Origin: JBBTYG01 sp964418085
Lineage (GTDB): Bacteria > Patescibacteriota > Minisyncoccia > UBA6257 > 2-01-FULL-56-20
Reading direction: 5' to 3'
NCBI GenBank assembly: GCA_964418085.1
Contig: CAYQKB010000005.1
Coordinates: forward strand, 1 to 33,351
DNA length: 33,351 nucleotides
Part shown: positions 15,597 to 23,179 of the stretch, in pieces
How the letters are laid out: every line of letters starts with the position of its first letter
Numbering within the stretch: the stretch's first letter is position 1
Made by a program: the position numbers and the translations under genes
The notes under the pieces: model-generated
What the model was told of the DNA's origin: nothing
Databases searched by the model: none
Seen by the model: the letters and a program-made list of their open reading frames with translations, nothing else

Positions 15597-15628
15597 GCCT
15601 GCTGGATTACTCCGGCAGGCCGTTTTTT
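15597..15628 (+). terminator. Rho-independent terminator after the 81-aa gene
   Basis: GCCTGCTGG (15597-15605) pairs with CCGGCAGGC (15612-15620), one wobble pair, six-base loop, followed by CG and six T. Confidence 0.85.
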
Positions 15629-15653
15629 ATTCGATTATATTTTTTGAGCTATC

Positions 15654-15682
15654 TTGCCATTTTTTTCATAGGTTGCTAGTAT
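15654..15682 (+). promoter_or_regulatory. Promoter of rplY with leaderless spacing
   Basis: TTGCCA (15654-15659), 17-base spacer, TAGTAT (15677-15682) preceded by TGC (extended -10). The hexamer ends seven bases before the ATG at 15690, so the message is predicted to start at the start codon. Confidence 0.7.
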
Positions 15683-15689
15683 TACGCCT

Positions 15690-16385
15690 ATGGAATTAGC
15701 CGTTACAACAAGGGAAAAATTCGGCCGAGCGGTGGCGGGAACCCGGAGAGAGGGTTTGATTCCTGCCGAAGTGTACGGACGTGGACTCCAAAATCTCCAT
15801 ATTTCCGTGAGTGCAAAAGATTTCAAAAAGGTTTTCAAAGAAGCCGGAACCAACACGCTTATTACGATCGCTCTCGGAGGTGAAAAATATCCGACGCTTG
15901 TGCATGACATTCAGCGGCACTATCTGACCGGTGAGGTGAACCACATTGATTTTTATCGTGTCCGGATGGACGAGAAGATCAAGGCAAAGGTGCCGCTCGA
16001 ATTTATTGGTGAGGCGGTTGGCGTGAAAGAGAAGGGCGGTATTTTAAACAAGAGCATGCAGGAAATCGAAATCGAATCTTTGCCGGCGGACTTGCCGCAC
16101 CGGCTCTCGATTGATCTGAAGCCGCTCGACGAGATTAATAAGAGCGTGTACGTGAAAGATATTCAAGTTCCGAAAGGCGTTAAAATTTTGATTGATCCCG
16201 AAACGGCCGTTGCTACGGTAAAGGCACCGGTTGAAGAGAAAGTCGAAGAGGTTCCGGTTGACGTGTCTGAGGTTAAAGTTGAAAGCGAAGAGAAGCAGGC
16301 GGAGCGAGATGCCGACAAGGCAGCGAAGGGAGAGACTTCTCCTGAAGCAGCAAAAGCAGAAAAGCCCGCAAAGCCGGGGAAATAG
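15690..16385 (+). CDS. rplY: 50S ribosomal protein L25 (CTC form)
   Basis: Binds 5S rRNA in the large ribosomal subunit. 231 residues: an N-terminal L25 domain (about 1-90: TREKFGRAVAGTRREGLIPA, VYGRG, VHDIQRHYLTGEVNHIDFY), the TL5/CTC C-terminal domain (about 95-180: VPLEFIGEAVGVKEKGGIL, IEIESLPADLPHRLSIDL) and a low-complexity acidic/Ala/Lys tail (185-231). The start agrees with the promoter spacing. It stands alone between a terminator and structured element B. Confidence 0.95.
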   Translation: MELAVTTREKFGRAVAGTRREGLIPAEVYGRGLQNLHISVSAKDFKKVFKEAGTNTLITIALGGEKYPTLVHDIQRHYLTGEVNHIDFYRVRMDEKIKAKVPLEFIGEAVGVKEKGGILNKSMQEIEIESLPADLPHRLSIDLKPLDEINKSVYVKDIQVPKGVKILIDPETAVATVKAPVEEKVEEVPVDVSEVKVESEEKQAERDADKAAKGETSPEAAKAEKPAKPGK

Positions 16386-16399
16386 TTTTTAAAATTTGT

Positions 16400-16506
16400 G
16401 ACTAAGTAATATGGTTTTTGGAGCACAGATATTCCGCCCGAAGCGGAATTCTTCGCTCTCGCGCCGCCGCGCTCCGAGATGTCTCCAAAAGCCACACTAC
16501 TTAGTC
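16400..16506. repeat. Structured palindromic element B (107 bp)
   Basis: Outer arms 16400-16423 and 16483-16506 pair over 24 positions with two mismatches and one wobble (GACTAAGTA ... TTTTTGGAG with CTCCAAAAG ... TACTTAGTC). The inner hairpin ATTCCGC-CCGAA-GCGGAAT lies at 16431-16449. The core TCGCTCTCGCGCCGCCGCG (16453-16471) is identical to that of element C; the arms are not. It starts 14 bases after the L25 stop. Confidence 0.82.
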
Positions 16507-16561
16507 GCTTTCATGTTAATCGTGTTTGTTGTGATTATAACCATTCTTTATTTTGCTGGTG

Positions 16562-16567
16562 TATAAT
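16562..16567 (+). promoter_or_regulatory. -10 box TATAAT before the lytic transglycosylase
   Basis: Consensus TATAAT ending six bases before the GTG at 16574. No clear -35. The spacing predicts a leaderless message and decides the start of the gene. Confidence 0.6.
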
Positions 16568-16573
16568 AGGATA

Positions 16574-18034
16574 GTGAACAAACTTCTAAAGCCAAAAGTT
16601 CTTATTGATATTTCGCGGCGGGGCAGTACTTCCCGCACGCCAGACGCGTTTTCTTCCATCCCACGACGTTTGAATCTGGGATACCGACCTGTCTTTTCCT
16701 TGTCGATTTCCCCGATTTTAAAGTCTGTAGCTTTCATGCTCGCCGCTCTTTTTTTGGTTTTTGGATCGGTGACTGCACCGACGCTTCCTCGCGCGGGGGC
16801 GCAGCAGACGAGTGCATCGCCGGATGATGAGCGGAAAGCGCTTGAGGCGCAGCTCGCAGAGCTTGAGGGTCAGATAAATCAGTACGAAGGTCAGGTTGCC
16901 GGCTACCAAACGCAAGGCAAAAATCTTTCGGGAGAGATCGCGATTCTTAATGACAAAATTTCCAAACTTAATTTGCAGATACAGGCGGTGAATTTGACGC
17001 TTAACCAGCTCACGAACAAAATTGACGACACACAGACGCAGATTTCGGTTACGGAAAAAAGCATTGAGACGAGGCGGGCGGCTTTGGGAAAATTGGTTCA
17101 GGATTTATATGAGAACCAGCGGGTGTCGCTTCTTGAAATATTTTTGGAGAATCCGAAGTTGTCAGATTTTTTTGGCAATCTGAACAGTATCACGCTCGTA
17201 CAGGGAAACTTGAGGATTGCGATTCAAGAGATAACGGATTTGAAAGCAGAACTTCAGGATAGAGAGCAGCCGTTTTCCCTGGCGCGCGCGGATGCGGAAA
17301 AGATTCGCGAGTATCAGGCGTCGCAGAAAGCGCAGATAGATCAGACCAAGCAGGCAAAAAATACTTTGCTCGCGGTTACAAAAGGACAGGAATCAAAATA
17401 TCAGGCATTGGTCAAAGAGACAAAAGCGACAGCTGCCCAGATACGGGGCAGGATTTTTCAACTTCTCGGCGGCGGAGAGCTGAGTTTTGAAGATGCGTAT
17501 TCGTACGCGAAACTTGCCGGCAGTGCTACCGGAATCCGTCCGGCGCTCCTACTTGCCGTGCTTGATCGCGAGTCTGCGCTTGGCCAGAATGTCGGAAAGT
17601 GTAACTACAGAGCGGCGATGAGTCCTTCAAACCAGCCGCTTTTTCTCACTCTTGTTCAAGAGTTGGGTATAAACCCGGACATCGTAACTGTTTCATGCGC
17701 GAATAAAGACGGAGTCTACGGCGGTGCCATGGGGCCGGCGCAGTTTGTGCCCTCGACCTGGAATTTATATAAAGATGCTGTTGCGAAAGTCACCGGACAC
17801 TCGCCCGCGTCTCCGTGGAACAATGCCGATGCGTTTGTCGCAACCGCGCTCTATCTCAAAGATTCGATGGTGGGTTGCACTTCGGTCTATTCCGCACAGG
17901 CGAGCCAGGAGCGCTGCGTTGCCGCAAAGTATTATGCCGGCGGAAGGTGGAAGAGTTATTTATGGACATACGGCGAAGCGGTGGTGAGCCGGGCAAATAG
18001 TTTTCAGGACGATATAGATACGATTACGGGGTAG
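16574..18034 (+). CDS. Coiled-coil lytic transglycosylase (EnvC-like N-terminus, SLT-type domain)
   Basis: Predicted to cleave peptidoglycan outside the cell. 486 residues from GTG 16574, chosen because a TATAAT box ends six bases upstream; an in-frame TTG at 16553 would overlap that box. A basic N-terminal extension of ~45 residues precedes a signal anchor (VAFMLAALFLVFGSVTAP, about 52-69). A long coiled coil follows (about 83-290: LEAQLAELEGQINQYEGQV and similar), as in EnvC/FtsX-linked hydrolase activators. The C-terminal SLT-like domain has the catalytic glutamate in VLDRESALG (about residue 333) and YGGAMGPAQFVPSTW. Four cysteines in this domain (KCNY, VSCAN, VGCTS, ERCVA) may form disulfides. 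A role in division or envelope remodelling is likely. Confidence 0.85.
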   Translation: MNKLLKPKVLIDISRRGSTSRTPDAFSSIPRRLNLGYRPVFSLSISPILKSVAFMLAALFLVFGSVTAPTLPRAGAQQTSASPDDERKALEAQLAELEGQINQYEGQVAGYQTQGKNLSGEIAILNDKISKLNLQIQAVNLTLNQLTNKIDDTQTQISVTEKSIETRRAALGKLVQDLYENQRVSLLEIFLENPKLSDFFGNLNSITLVQGNLRIAIQEITDLKAELQDREQPFSLARADAEKIREYQASQKAQIDQTKQAKNTLLAVTKGQESKYQALVKETKATAAQIRGRIFQLLGGGELSFEDAYSYAKLAGSATGIRPALLLAVLDRESALGQNVGKCNYRAAMSPSNQPLFLTLVQELGINPDIVTVSCANKDGVYGGAMGPAQFVPSTWNLYKDAVAKVTGHSPASPWNNADAFVATALYLKDSMVGCTSVYSAQASQERCVAAKYYAGGRWKSYLWTYGEAVVSRANSFQDDIDTITG

Positions 18035-18064
18035 GTGTTTTGTGATGTTTATTGAAACCTATTC

Positions 18065-18172
18065 AAAAAGAACCATAGTTTTTTGAAACATAGGATATTT
18101 CGCCCGAAGCGAAATTCCTCGCTCTCGCGCCGCCGCGCTCCGAGACGGTTTCAAAAACCCACGGTTCTTTTT
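18065..18172. repeat. Structured palindromic element C (108 bp)
   Basis: Outer arms: AAAAAGAACC (18065-18074) with GGTTCTTTTT (18163-18172), and TTTTTGAAAC (18080-18089) with GTTTCAAAAA (18148-18157), separated by an internal loop. The inner hairpin ATTTCGC-CCGAA-GCGAAAT lies at 18097-18115. A GC-rich core with CTCGCGCCGCCGCGCTCCGA follows. It starts 30 bases after the transglycosylase stop. Confidence 0.82.
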
Positions 18173-18242
18173 CTGCTTTCTGTTTTACCTCGCCTTGTGT
18201 CTTCTTGGGTTTGAGGGTAATCTATAAGTATTCAAAGTATTG

Positions 18243-19541
18243 ATGGCAAATAAAGAATTCAAAAAAATAACATTGCCAAACGGTTTGCGGGTGCTTTTGA
18301 TATCCCGGCCGCAGAGCATGGCTTCGAGCGTGCTTATTTTGGTTGAGGCCGGATCGGAATATGAAACAAAAAACATCAACGGACTTTCCCATTTTCTCGA
18401 GCACCTCATGTTCAAAGGCACGACAAACCGGCCGATGCCCGGGATGATCGCTGAAGAGCTTGCCGGCCTTGGCGCACAGTCGAATGCCTTTACGAGCGAG
18501 GAATATACCGGCTATTGGGCGAAGGCGGAGGCGCATAAGCTGCCGAAAATTTTGGATATTGTTTCGGATCTGTATCTCAATCCCATTTTCAATCCGGAGG
18601 AGATCGAGAAGGAGCGGGGAGTGATTATTGAGGAGATTAATATGTATGAAGACACGCCCGCACGGAGAGTGCAGGAGCTTTTCACTTCGCTTATTTACGG
18701 GGACCAGCCGGCGGGATGGGATATTGCCGGAGAAAAAGACGTTATTCGGAAGCTCGCACGAGAAGATTTTTTGAGCTATCGGGACAAGCACTACGTTGCT
18801 TCAAAGACGCTTGTTGTCGTTGCCGGGAAATTGAACGAGAAGAAGACGATAGCGGATATTAAAGATTCTTTCGGCGGACTTCAGCGGGCTTCGAAAATCT
18901 CAAAGAAAAAAACAATTCATAAAAAACAAGCCAGGCCGGAACTACTTTTGAAATTCAAAGAATCAGATCAAAGCCATTTTGTGCTGGGGGTGAAGGCATT
19001 TGATATTTTCGACAAGCGTCGGTATGCGCTACAGGTTCTTGCGGATGTTTTGGGCGGCGGTATGAGCTCCCGATTGTTTAAAAAAGTACGGGAGGAGATG
19101 GGAGCGGCATATTACGTTCACTCCTCTGCTGATTTTTATATTGATCACGGGCATTTTGTCATCTCTGCGGGAGTTGATCATACCAAAGTGCAGGATGTGA
19201 TTAAGGCGGCGCTTTTTGAACTCGCCCGTCTTCGGGACGAGCGTGTTCCTGACAAAGAACTTCAGAGATCAAAGGATCATCTTATTGGAAACCTGATTCT
19301 CGGACTTGAGACGTCGGACGAGCTCGCTTCTTTTTATGGCGGGCAGGAAATTCTTGCCGGAGCGGTTGATTCGCCGGCAAAACTCATAGAAAAGGTACGG
19401 GCAACCACTGCCGCCGAGATTCAAGCTCTTGCGAAAACTCTTTTCAAAGAGGGGCTCCTTAACCTTGCAATCATCGGACCCTATAAAGACAAAGCCGCAT
19501 TCGAAAAAGTTTTTAAACTTTCGTCACGGGTGTTACACTGA
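18243..19541 (+). CDS. M16 (pitrilysin/MPP-like) zinc metallopeptidase
   Basis: A 432-residue peptidase. The inverted zinc motif HFLEH is at residues 50-54 (His50, His54, catalytic Glu53), with the third ligand expected at Glu130 in VIIEEINMYED, 76 residues downstream as in characterised members. The two-repeat structure has the second, inactive half (about 210-432; VLADVLGGGMSSRLFKKVRE with the typical GGGMSSRLF). No signal peptide, so it is probably cytoplasmic and works on short peptides or processes pre-proteins. ATG 18243 is preferred over the TTG at 18240. It begins 70 bases after element C, with a TATAAG at 18223 as a possible -10. Confidence 0.92.
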   Translation: MANKEFKKITLPNGLRVLLISRPQSMASSVLILVEAGSEYETKNINGLSHFLEHLMFKGTTNRPMPGMIAEELAGLGAQSNAFTSEEYTGYWAKAEAHKLPKILDIVSDLYLNPIFNPEEIEKERGVIIEEINMYEDTPARRVQELFTSLIYGDQPAGWDIAGEKDVIRKLAREDFLSYRDKHYVASKTLVVVAGKLNEKKTIADIKDSFGGLQRASKISKKKTIHKKQARPELLLKFKESDQSHFVLGVKAFDIFDKRRYALQVLADVLGGGMSSRLFKKVREEMGAAYYVHSSADFYIDHGHFVISAGVDHTKVQDVIKAALFELARLRDERVPDKELQRSKDHLIGNLILGLETSDELASFYGGQEILAGAVDSPAKLIEKVRATTAAEIQALAKTLFKEGLLNLAIIGPYKDKAAFEKVFKLSSRVLH

Positions 19542-19550
19542 AACACATAT

Positions 19551-19680
19551 ATGGATCCCGTTAGAGATTACCCAACTATGTTTGAAACATATATCTATAA
19601 AACAATACTAGGGGACACGCACCAGTCCTGCGTGCAATCTACGGAAACGCGCGGCGTTTCCTATCTCTAACGCGATGGAT
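19551..19680. mobile_element. MITE-like palindromic element I with ATGGAT direct repeats
   Basis: Bounded by ATGGAT at 19551 and 19675. The terminal inverted repeat ATCCCGTTAGAGAT (19555-19568) pairs with ATCTCTAACGCGAT (19663-19676), 13 of 14. Inside are three hairpins: ATGTT-TGA-AACAT (19578-19590), CACGCA ... TGCGTG (19616-19634) and a perfect GGAAACGC-GCG-GCGTTTCC (19643-19661). No coding capacity. It could be a non-autonomous mobile element or a branched RNA. Confidence 0.6.
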
Positions 19681-19798
19681 CCCGCTTAGAAGCCGCGATC
19701 GTTTGCTGAGACGCAATATATATACATGAAAGATCAATTAATGAATCACATAAATTTATACAGGTCGCCGATCGCGATCTGCTTCTAACGGGATGGAT
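19675..19798. mobile_element. MITE-like palindromic element II, directly adjoining element I
   Basis: Bounded by ATGGAT at 19675 and 19793. Left arm ATCCCGCTTAGAAGC plus CGCGATCG (from 19679); right arm CGATCGCG plus GCTTCTAACGGGAT (ending 19794); the arms pair with short bulges. The A+T-rich middle holds nothing recognisable. The right ATGGAT contains the start codon of the permease gene. Confidence 0.6.
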
Positions 19799-20803
19799 AC
19801 AAAGCCATTTGAAATTTCGTGGGCGAGTTTATGGAAAATTTTATTCTTCTTTGTTTTTGTCTACATTTTATTTTCGGGGAAACAGATACTCCTCGGTCTT
19901 TTTCTTGCGATCATCATTTCGTCCGGCCTCGATATCGTTGTTGATTTTCTTGAAAAGAAAGGGGTTCCGAGGATGCTGGGCGTGATTTTAATTTTTTTGG
20001 TTGGGCTCATTTCCATAACGGTTTTCGTGTATCTTATCGTCCCGCTCGCAATCGTCGATTTAAATCAGTTGTTTTCGGGATTCGGCAAATCCACGCTTTG
20101 GGGGGAGCTTTTGAATTTCAAAAATTCAAAGTCACTTGATATCATCATAAATCAGTTTTCTTCCCAGTTTTTTTCCGACACCGCATCGCCGCTCGATTTT
20201 ATCTCGAAGACTCTGGGAAGCTTAGGACTTGCGATTGCGGTACTTGTGAGTTCTTTTTATCTGAGCTTAACCCGCGATGGAGTCGCTAAGTTTTTAAGTT
20301 TTGTCGTACCTCCGGATTATGAGCGGACTGCGCTCAATATATACACACGCTCGCGGAAAAAAATCGGTGCGTGGTTCGAGATGCAGCTGCTTACGAGCCT
20401 TGTTATCGGAGTTTCCGCGTGGGGAGTTCTCGCTGCGCTTCACGTGAAGCACGCGTTTCTTTTGGGTGTTTTGTCCGGCATTTTCGAAATTATGCCTTTT
20501 GTCGGCCCTATTCTTTCTGGGGCGCTTTCCATTCTTGTTGCGCTTACGACTTCATCACTCCTTGCCCTCTATACGTTTATCGCATTTCTTTTTATTCATC
20601 AGTTTGAGTCCCACGTTCTTGTTCCGCTTCTCTCGAGGAGATCGGTAGGCCTGCATCCGGTGATTGTTATCATCGCTCTTCTTATCGGTGCGGAAACCGC
20701 CGGCATCTTGGGGATATTGATTTCGGTTCCCGCTGCCGCCGTCTTTCACGAAGTTTTAAACGAATGGTCGAGCAAGCGAAAGCCGCTATCAGACCTTACA
20801 TGA
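19793..20803 (+). CDS. AI-2E/PerM-family permease
   Basis: A 336-residue membrane protein of the AI-2E transporter (UPF0118/PerM) family; known members include quorum-signal exporters and sodium/proton antiporters, so the substrate is open. Hydrophobic pairs at the N-terminus (about 15-50 and 62-85), a polar middle region (90-145), then a cluster of segments from about 155 to 325. The family motifs FEIMPFVGPILSG (about 228-240) and LLSRRSVGLHPVIVIIALLI (about 281-300) are clear. The ATG is the last copy of the ATGGAT repeat bounding element II, so transcription and translation start inside repeat DNA. It overlaps the MetRS start by four bases. Confidence 0.85.
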   Translation: MDTKPFEISWASLWKILFFFVFVYILFSGKQILLGLFLAIIISSGLDIVVDFLEKKGVPRMLGVILIFLVGLISITVFVYLIVPLAIVDLNQLFSGFGKSTLWGELLNFKNSKSLDIIINQFSSQFFSDTASPLDFISKTLGSLGLAIAVLVSSFYLSLTRDGVAKFLSFVVPPDYERTALNIYTRSRKKIGAWFEMQLLTSLVIGVSAWGVLAALHVKHAFLLGVLSGIFEIMPFVGPILSGALSILVALTTSSLLALYTFIAFLFIHQFESHVLVPLLSRRSVGLHPVIVIIALLIGAETAGILGILISVPAAAVFHEVLNEWSSKRKPLSDLT

Positions 20804-22281
20804 GCGCGGAAAAATTTTATATCACGGCCGCCATTGATTATGTGAATGGTGCGCCGCATATCGGACACGCACTCGAAAAAGTTCAGGCGGATGTCCTTGC
20901 ACGGTATTATCGCGCAAAAGGCAGGGATGTTTTCTTTTTGATGGGTACCGATGAGCACGGCATAAAAATTATGAGGTCGGCGAAGGATGCCGGCAAAGAT
21001 ATTCGGGTGTTTGTCAACGAAAATTCTACTGCGTTTCGGAATCTGAAATCCATTCTCAATTTATCGTGGGATGATTTTTTGCGAACGTCAGATGAGAGGC
21101 GGCATTATCCCGGAGCGCAAAAATTATGGACCAAGCTCGCCGAGGCGGGAGCTCTTTATAAACGGGTGTATCGGGGACTCTATTGCGTAGGGCATGAGGC
21201 GTTTATAACCGAGAAAGAACTTGTTGATGGATTATGCCCCGATCATAAAAAAAAGCCGGAGGTCATTGAAGAAGAAAATTGGTTTTTCCGTCTTTCGGCC
21301 TATCTTTCTCAGATTGAATCGAGTATTACAAGCGGGGCACTCGCGATCATTCCCGAGGCGCGGAAAAATGAGGCGCTCGGCCTGATCGCTGATCTCAAAA
21401 CAAAGTCTGCCGAAGAGCAGGATGTGAGCTTTTCCCGTCCTTCGAAAGACCTTCCGTGGGGAATTCCGGTTCCGGGCGATGACACGCAGACGATGTATGT
21501 GTGGTGCGATGCGCTCGCGAGCTATATTACCGCAATTGGATATAAGGAAGAGAGCGATGGATTCAAACATCTTTGGCCTGCAGATTTGCATCTTATCGGA
21601 AAAGATATTCTTCGCTTTCACGCGCTTTTTTGGCCGGGGATGCTTATGGCGGCGCAGCTCCCGCTTCCAAAGGCTATTTTTGCCCACGGGTTTATTACGG
21701 TTGAAGGACAGAAGATGTCGAAGACGCTCGGCAATGTTATTGATCCCATAGAATTTGTCTCCACGTATGGCGCCGATGCCGTCCGGTACTACCTGCTTCG
21801 GGAAATTCCTTCGTCCGGCGACGGAGATTTTGCGCGCGCAAAATTTATAGAGCGGTATAACGGCGACCTCGCAAACGGTTTGGGCAATTTTGCGGCGCGA
21901 GTTCTCGCGCTTGGGGCGCCGCTGGGGAAAATTCCCGGGACGTTTGCTGTCGCAGAGGAGATAACCGATCGGATTGCTATTGCACGGCGTGATAGTAATG
22001 CGAAGGTTGAGGAATTCAAGCTTAATGAAGCGCTCGGACTTATCTGGGAACTTATCAGTTTTGGCGATGAATATGTAAACTCAACGAAGCCGTGGAGCAT
22101 TGAAGATCAAAAAGAGAAAACGCAAGTCATATTCAATCTTATCGTTCTTCTTGATAACGTCGCGGCGCTTATCCTTCCGTTTTTGCCAGAGACGTCTTCG
22201 AAAATTACCGCCTCAATCCAGTGGGATGGCGGAGCGATAGAAATTCGGAAACCCGGCATATTATTTCCAAAACTAAAATAA
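20800..22281 (+). CDS. metG: Methionyl-tRNA synthetase
   Basis: Charges tRNA-Met. Class I synthetase of 493 residues from ATG 20800, which overlaps the permease stop (ATGA); an in-frame ATG at 20764 would add 12 residues that do not resemble the family start (MSAEKFYITAAIDYVNGAPH). The HIGH signature is at residues 20-23 and KMSKT (family KMSKS) at 305-309. The connective peptide carries CVGH and CPDH in place of the usual Cys-x2-Cys / Cys-x2-Cys (or Cys-x2-His) zinc knot, so zinc could be held by two Cys and two His. The protein ends after the anticodon-binding helical domain and lacks the C-terminal tRNA-binding (EMAP-like) extension. Confidence 0.95.
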   Translation: MSAEKFYITAAIDYVNGAPHIGHALEKVQADVLARYYRAKGRDVFFLMGTDEHGIKIMRSAKDAGKDIRVFVNENSTAFRNLKSILNLSWDDFLRTSDERRHYPGAQKLWTKLAEAGALYKRVYRGLYCVGHEAFITEKELVDGLCPDHKKKPEVIEEENWFFRLSAYLSQIESSITSGALAIIPEARKNEALGLIADLKTKSAEEQDVSFSRPSKDLPWGIPVPGDDTQTMYVWCDALASYITAIGYKEESDGFKHLWPADLHLIGKDILRFHALFWPGMLMAAQLPLPKAIFAHGFITVEGQKMSKTLGNVIDPIEFVSTYGADAVRYYLLREIPSSGDGDFARAKFIERYNGDLANGLGNFAARVLALGAPLGKIPGTFAVAEEITDRIAIARRDSNAKVEEFKLNEALGLIWELISFGDEYVNSTKPWSIEDQKEKTQVIFNLIVLLDNVAALILPFLPETSSKITASIQWDGGAIEIRKPGILFPKLK

Positions 22282-22288
22282 ATTTTAA

Positions 22289-23131
22289 ATGGCTAACAAG
22301 AAAGAAACAGTTTTTTTTGATGCGCATACGCATGTTCAATTCGCGGCGTTTGATGCGGATTTGAAAGAGACTATCGCCCGCGCGCGCGACAAGCATGTGT
22401 GGCTTGTGAATGTCGGTACGCAAAAAGATACGTCTCGACGAGCCGTGGAAGTTGCGAACGAATACAGTGAAGGCGTGTATGCCGCGATCGGACTCCATCC
22501 CGTCCACACCGAAAAATCCCATCATGATGCGAAAGAGTTGGGGGATACCGCGGATGCACGTGGATTCACAAGTCGGGGTGAAGAGTTTGACCATGACTAT
22601 TACAAATCTTTAGCGCTTGATAAAAAAGTGGTTGCGATAGGGGAGTGCGGCTTAGACTATTATCATTTGGGCGAAGACACTCGGCAGAAACAGGCGGATA
22701 CGTTCCGGGCCCAGATTGCACTCGCGCGGGAGGTTGATAAGCCTCTTATGATTCATTGCCGTAATGCTTTCGCCGATCTTATTTCAATATTAAAATTGGA
22801 AAAATTGCCGACGCGGCCGGGCGTTGTTCATTTTTTTAGCGGGACGATTGAAGATACTCGCGCACTACAAGAGTTAGGATTTTCATTTACCTTTGGCGGG
22901 GTTATTACTTTTGCTCGGGATTATGATGGGGTGATTGATATGATTCCTGTGGATCGCATACTTTCTGAAACCGACGCGCCTTACGTAACTCCGGCGCCAT
23001 ACCGAGGAAAACGGAACGAGCCGGCGTATGTAGTTGAGGCGGTAAAGAAGCTTGCCGAGCTCAAGCACAAGACAACAGAAGAAATGGCAGACATTATTTT
23101 TGAGAATGCAAAACGTGTGTTTTTGATTTAG
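22289..23131 (+). CDS. tatD: TatD-family metal-dependent hydrolase
   Basis: A TIM-barrel hydrolase; characterised members are deoxyribonucleases, some linked to DNA repair or tRNA processing. 280 residues. Metal ligands: DAHTH (His13, His15), GECGLDYY glutamate, MIHCRN histidine, VHFFSGT histidine, and the SETDAPY aspartate near the C-terminus, followed by the typical APYRGKRNEP. A longer insertion between the GLHPVHT motif and GECGLDYY (KELGDTADARGFTSRGEEFD) occurs where other members are shorter. It starts seven bases after metG, with which it commonly clusters. Confidence 0.93.
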   Translation: MANKKETVFFDAHTHVQFAAFDADLKETIARARDKHVWLVNVGTQKDTSRRAVEVANEYSEGVYAAIGLHPVHTEKSHHDAKELGDTADARGFTSRGEEFDHDYYKSLALDKKVVAIGECGLDYYHLGEDTRQKQADTFRAQIALAREVDKPLMIHCRNAFADLISILKLEKLPTRPGVVHFFSGTIEDTRALQELGFSFTFGGVITFARDYDGVIDMIPVDRILSETDAPYVTPAPYRGKRNEPAYVVEAVKKLAELKHKTTEEMADIIFENAKRVFLI

Positions 23132-23137
23132 AATGAA

Positions 23138-23172
23138 ATTAGAAATAGATAATAGATAATAAATAATATAAT
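23138..23172. repeat. Heptamer array before leuS, last unit containing the -10 box
   Basis: ATTAGAA, ATAGATA, ATAGATA, ATAAATA, ATATAAT in exact 7-base register, then seven bases (TCTGGAG) and the ATG of leuS. The final unit contributes TATAAT. Confidence 0.78.
23167..23172 (+). promoter_or_regulatory. -10 box TATAAT with leaderless spacing before leuS
   Basis: Consensus hexamer ending seven bases before ATG 23180; no clear -35. GGAG touches the ATG directly and is too close to act as a ribosome binding site. Confidence 0.55.
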
Positions 23173-23179
23173 TCTGGAG

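Noticed and set aside
16553..16573. Upstream TTG start for the lytic transglycosylase
   Set aside because: It would make the TATAAT box coding and adds seven residues of no family likeness; the GTG at 16574 has ideal spacing to the box.
19551..19798. tRNA gene in the permease upstream region
   Set aside because: The hairpins do not give a cloverleaf and no GTTCRANNC T-loop is present.
20764..20799. Upstream ATG start for metG
   Set aside because: The extra 12 residues overlap the permease and do not match MetRS; ATG 20800 gives the standard N-terminus and an ATGA overlap.
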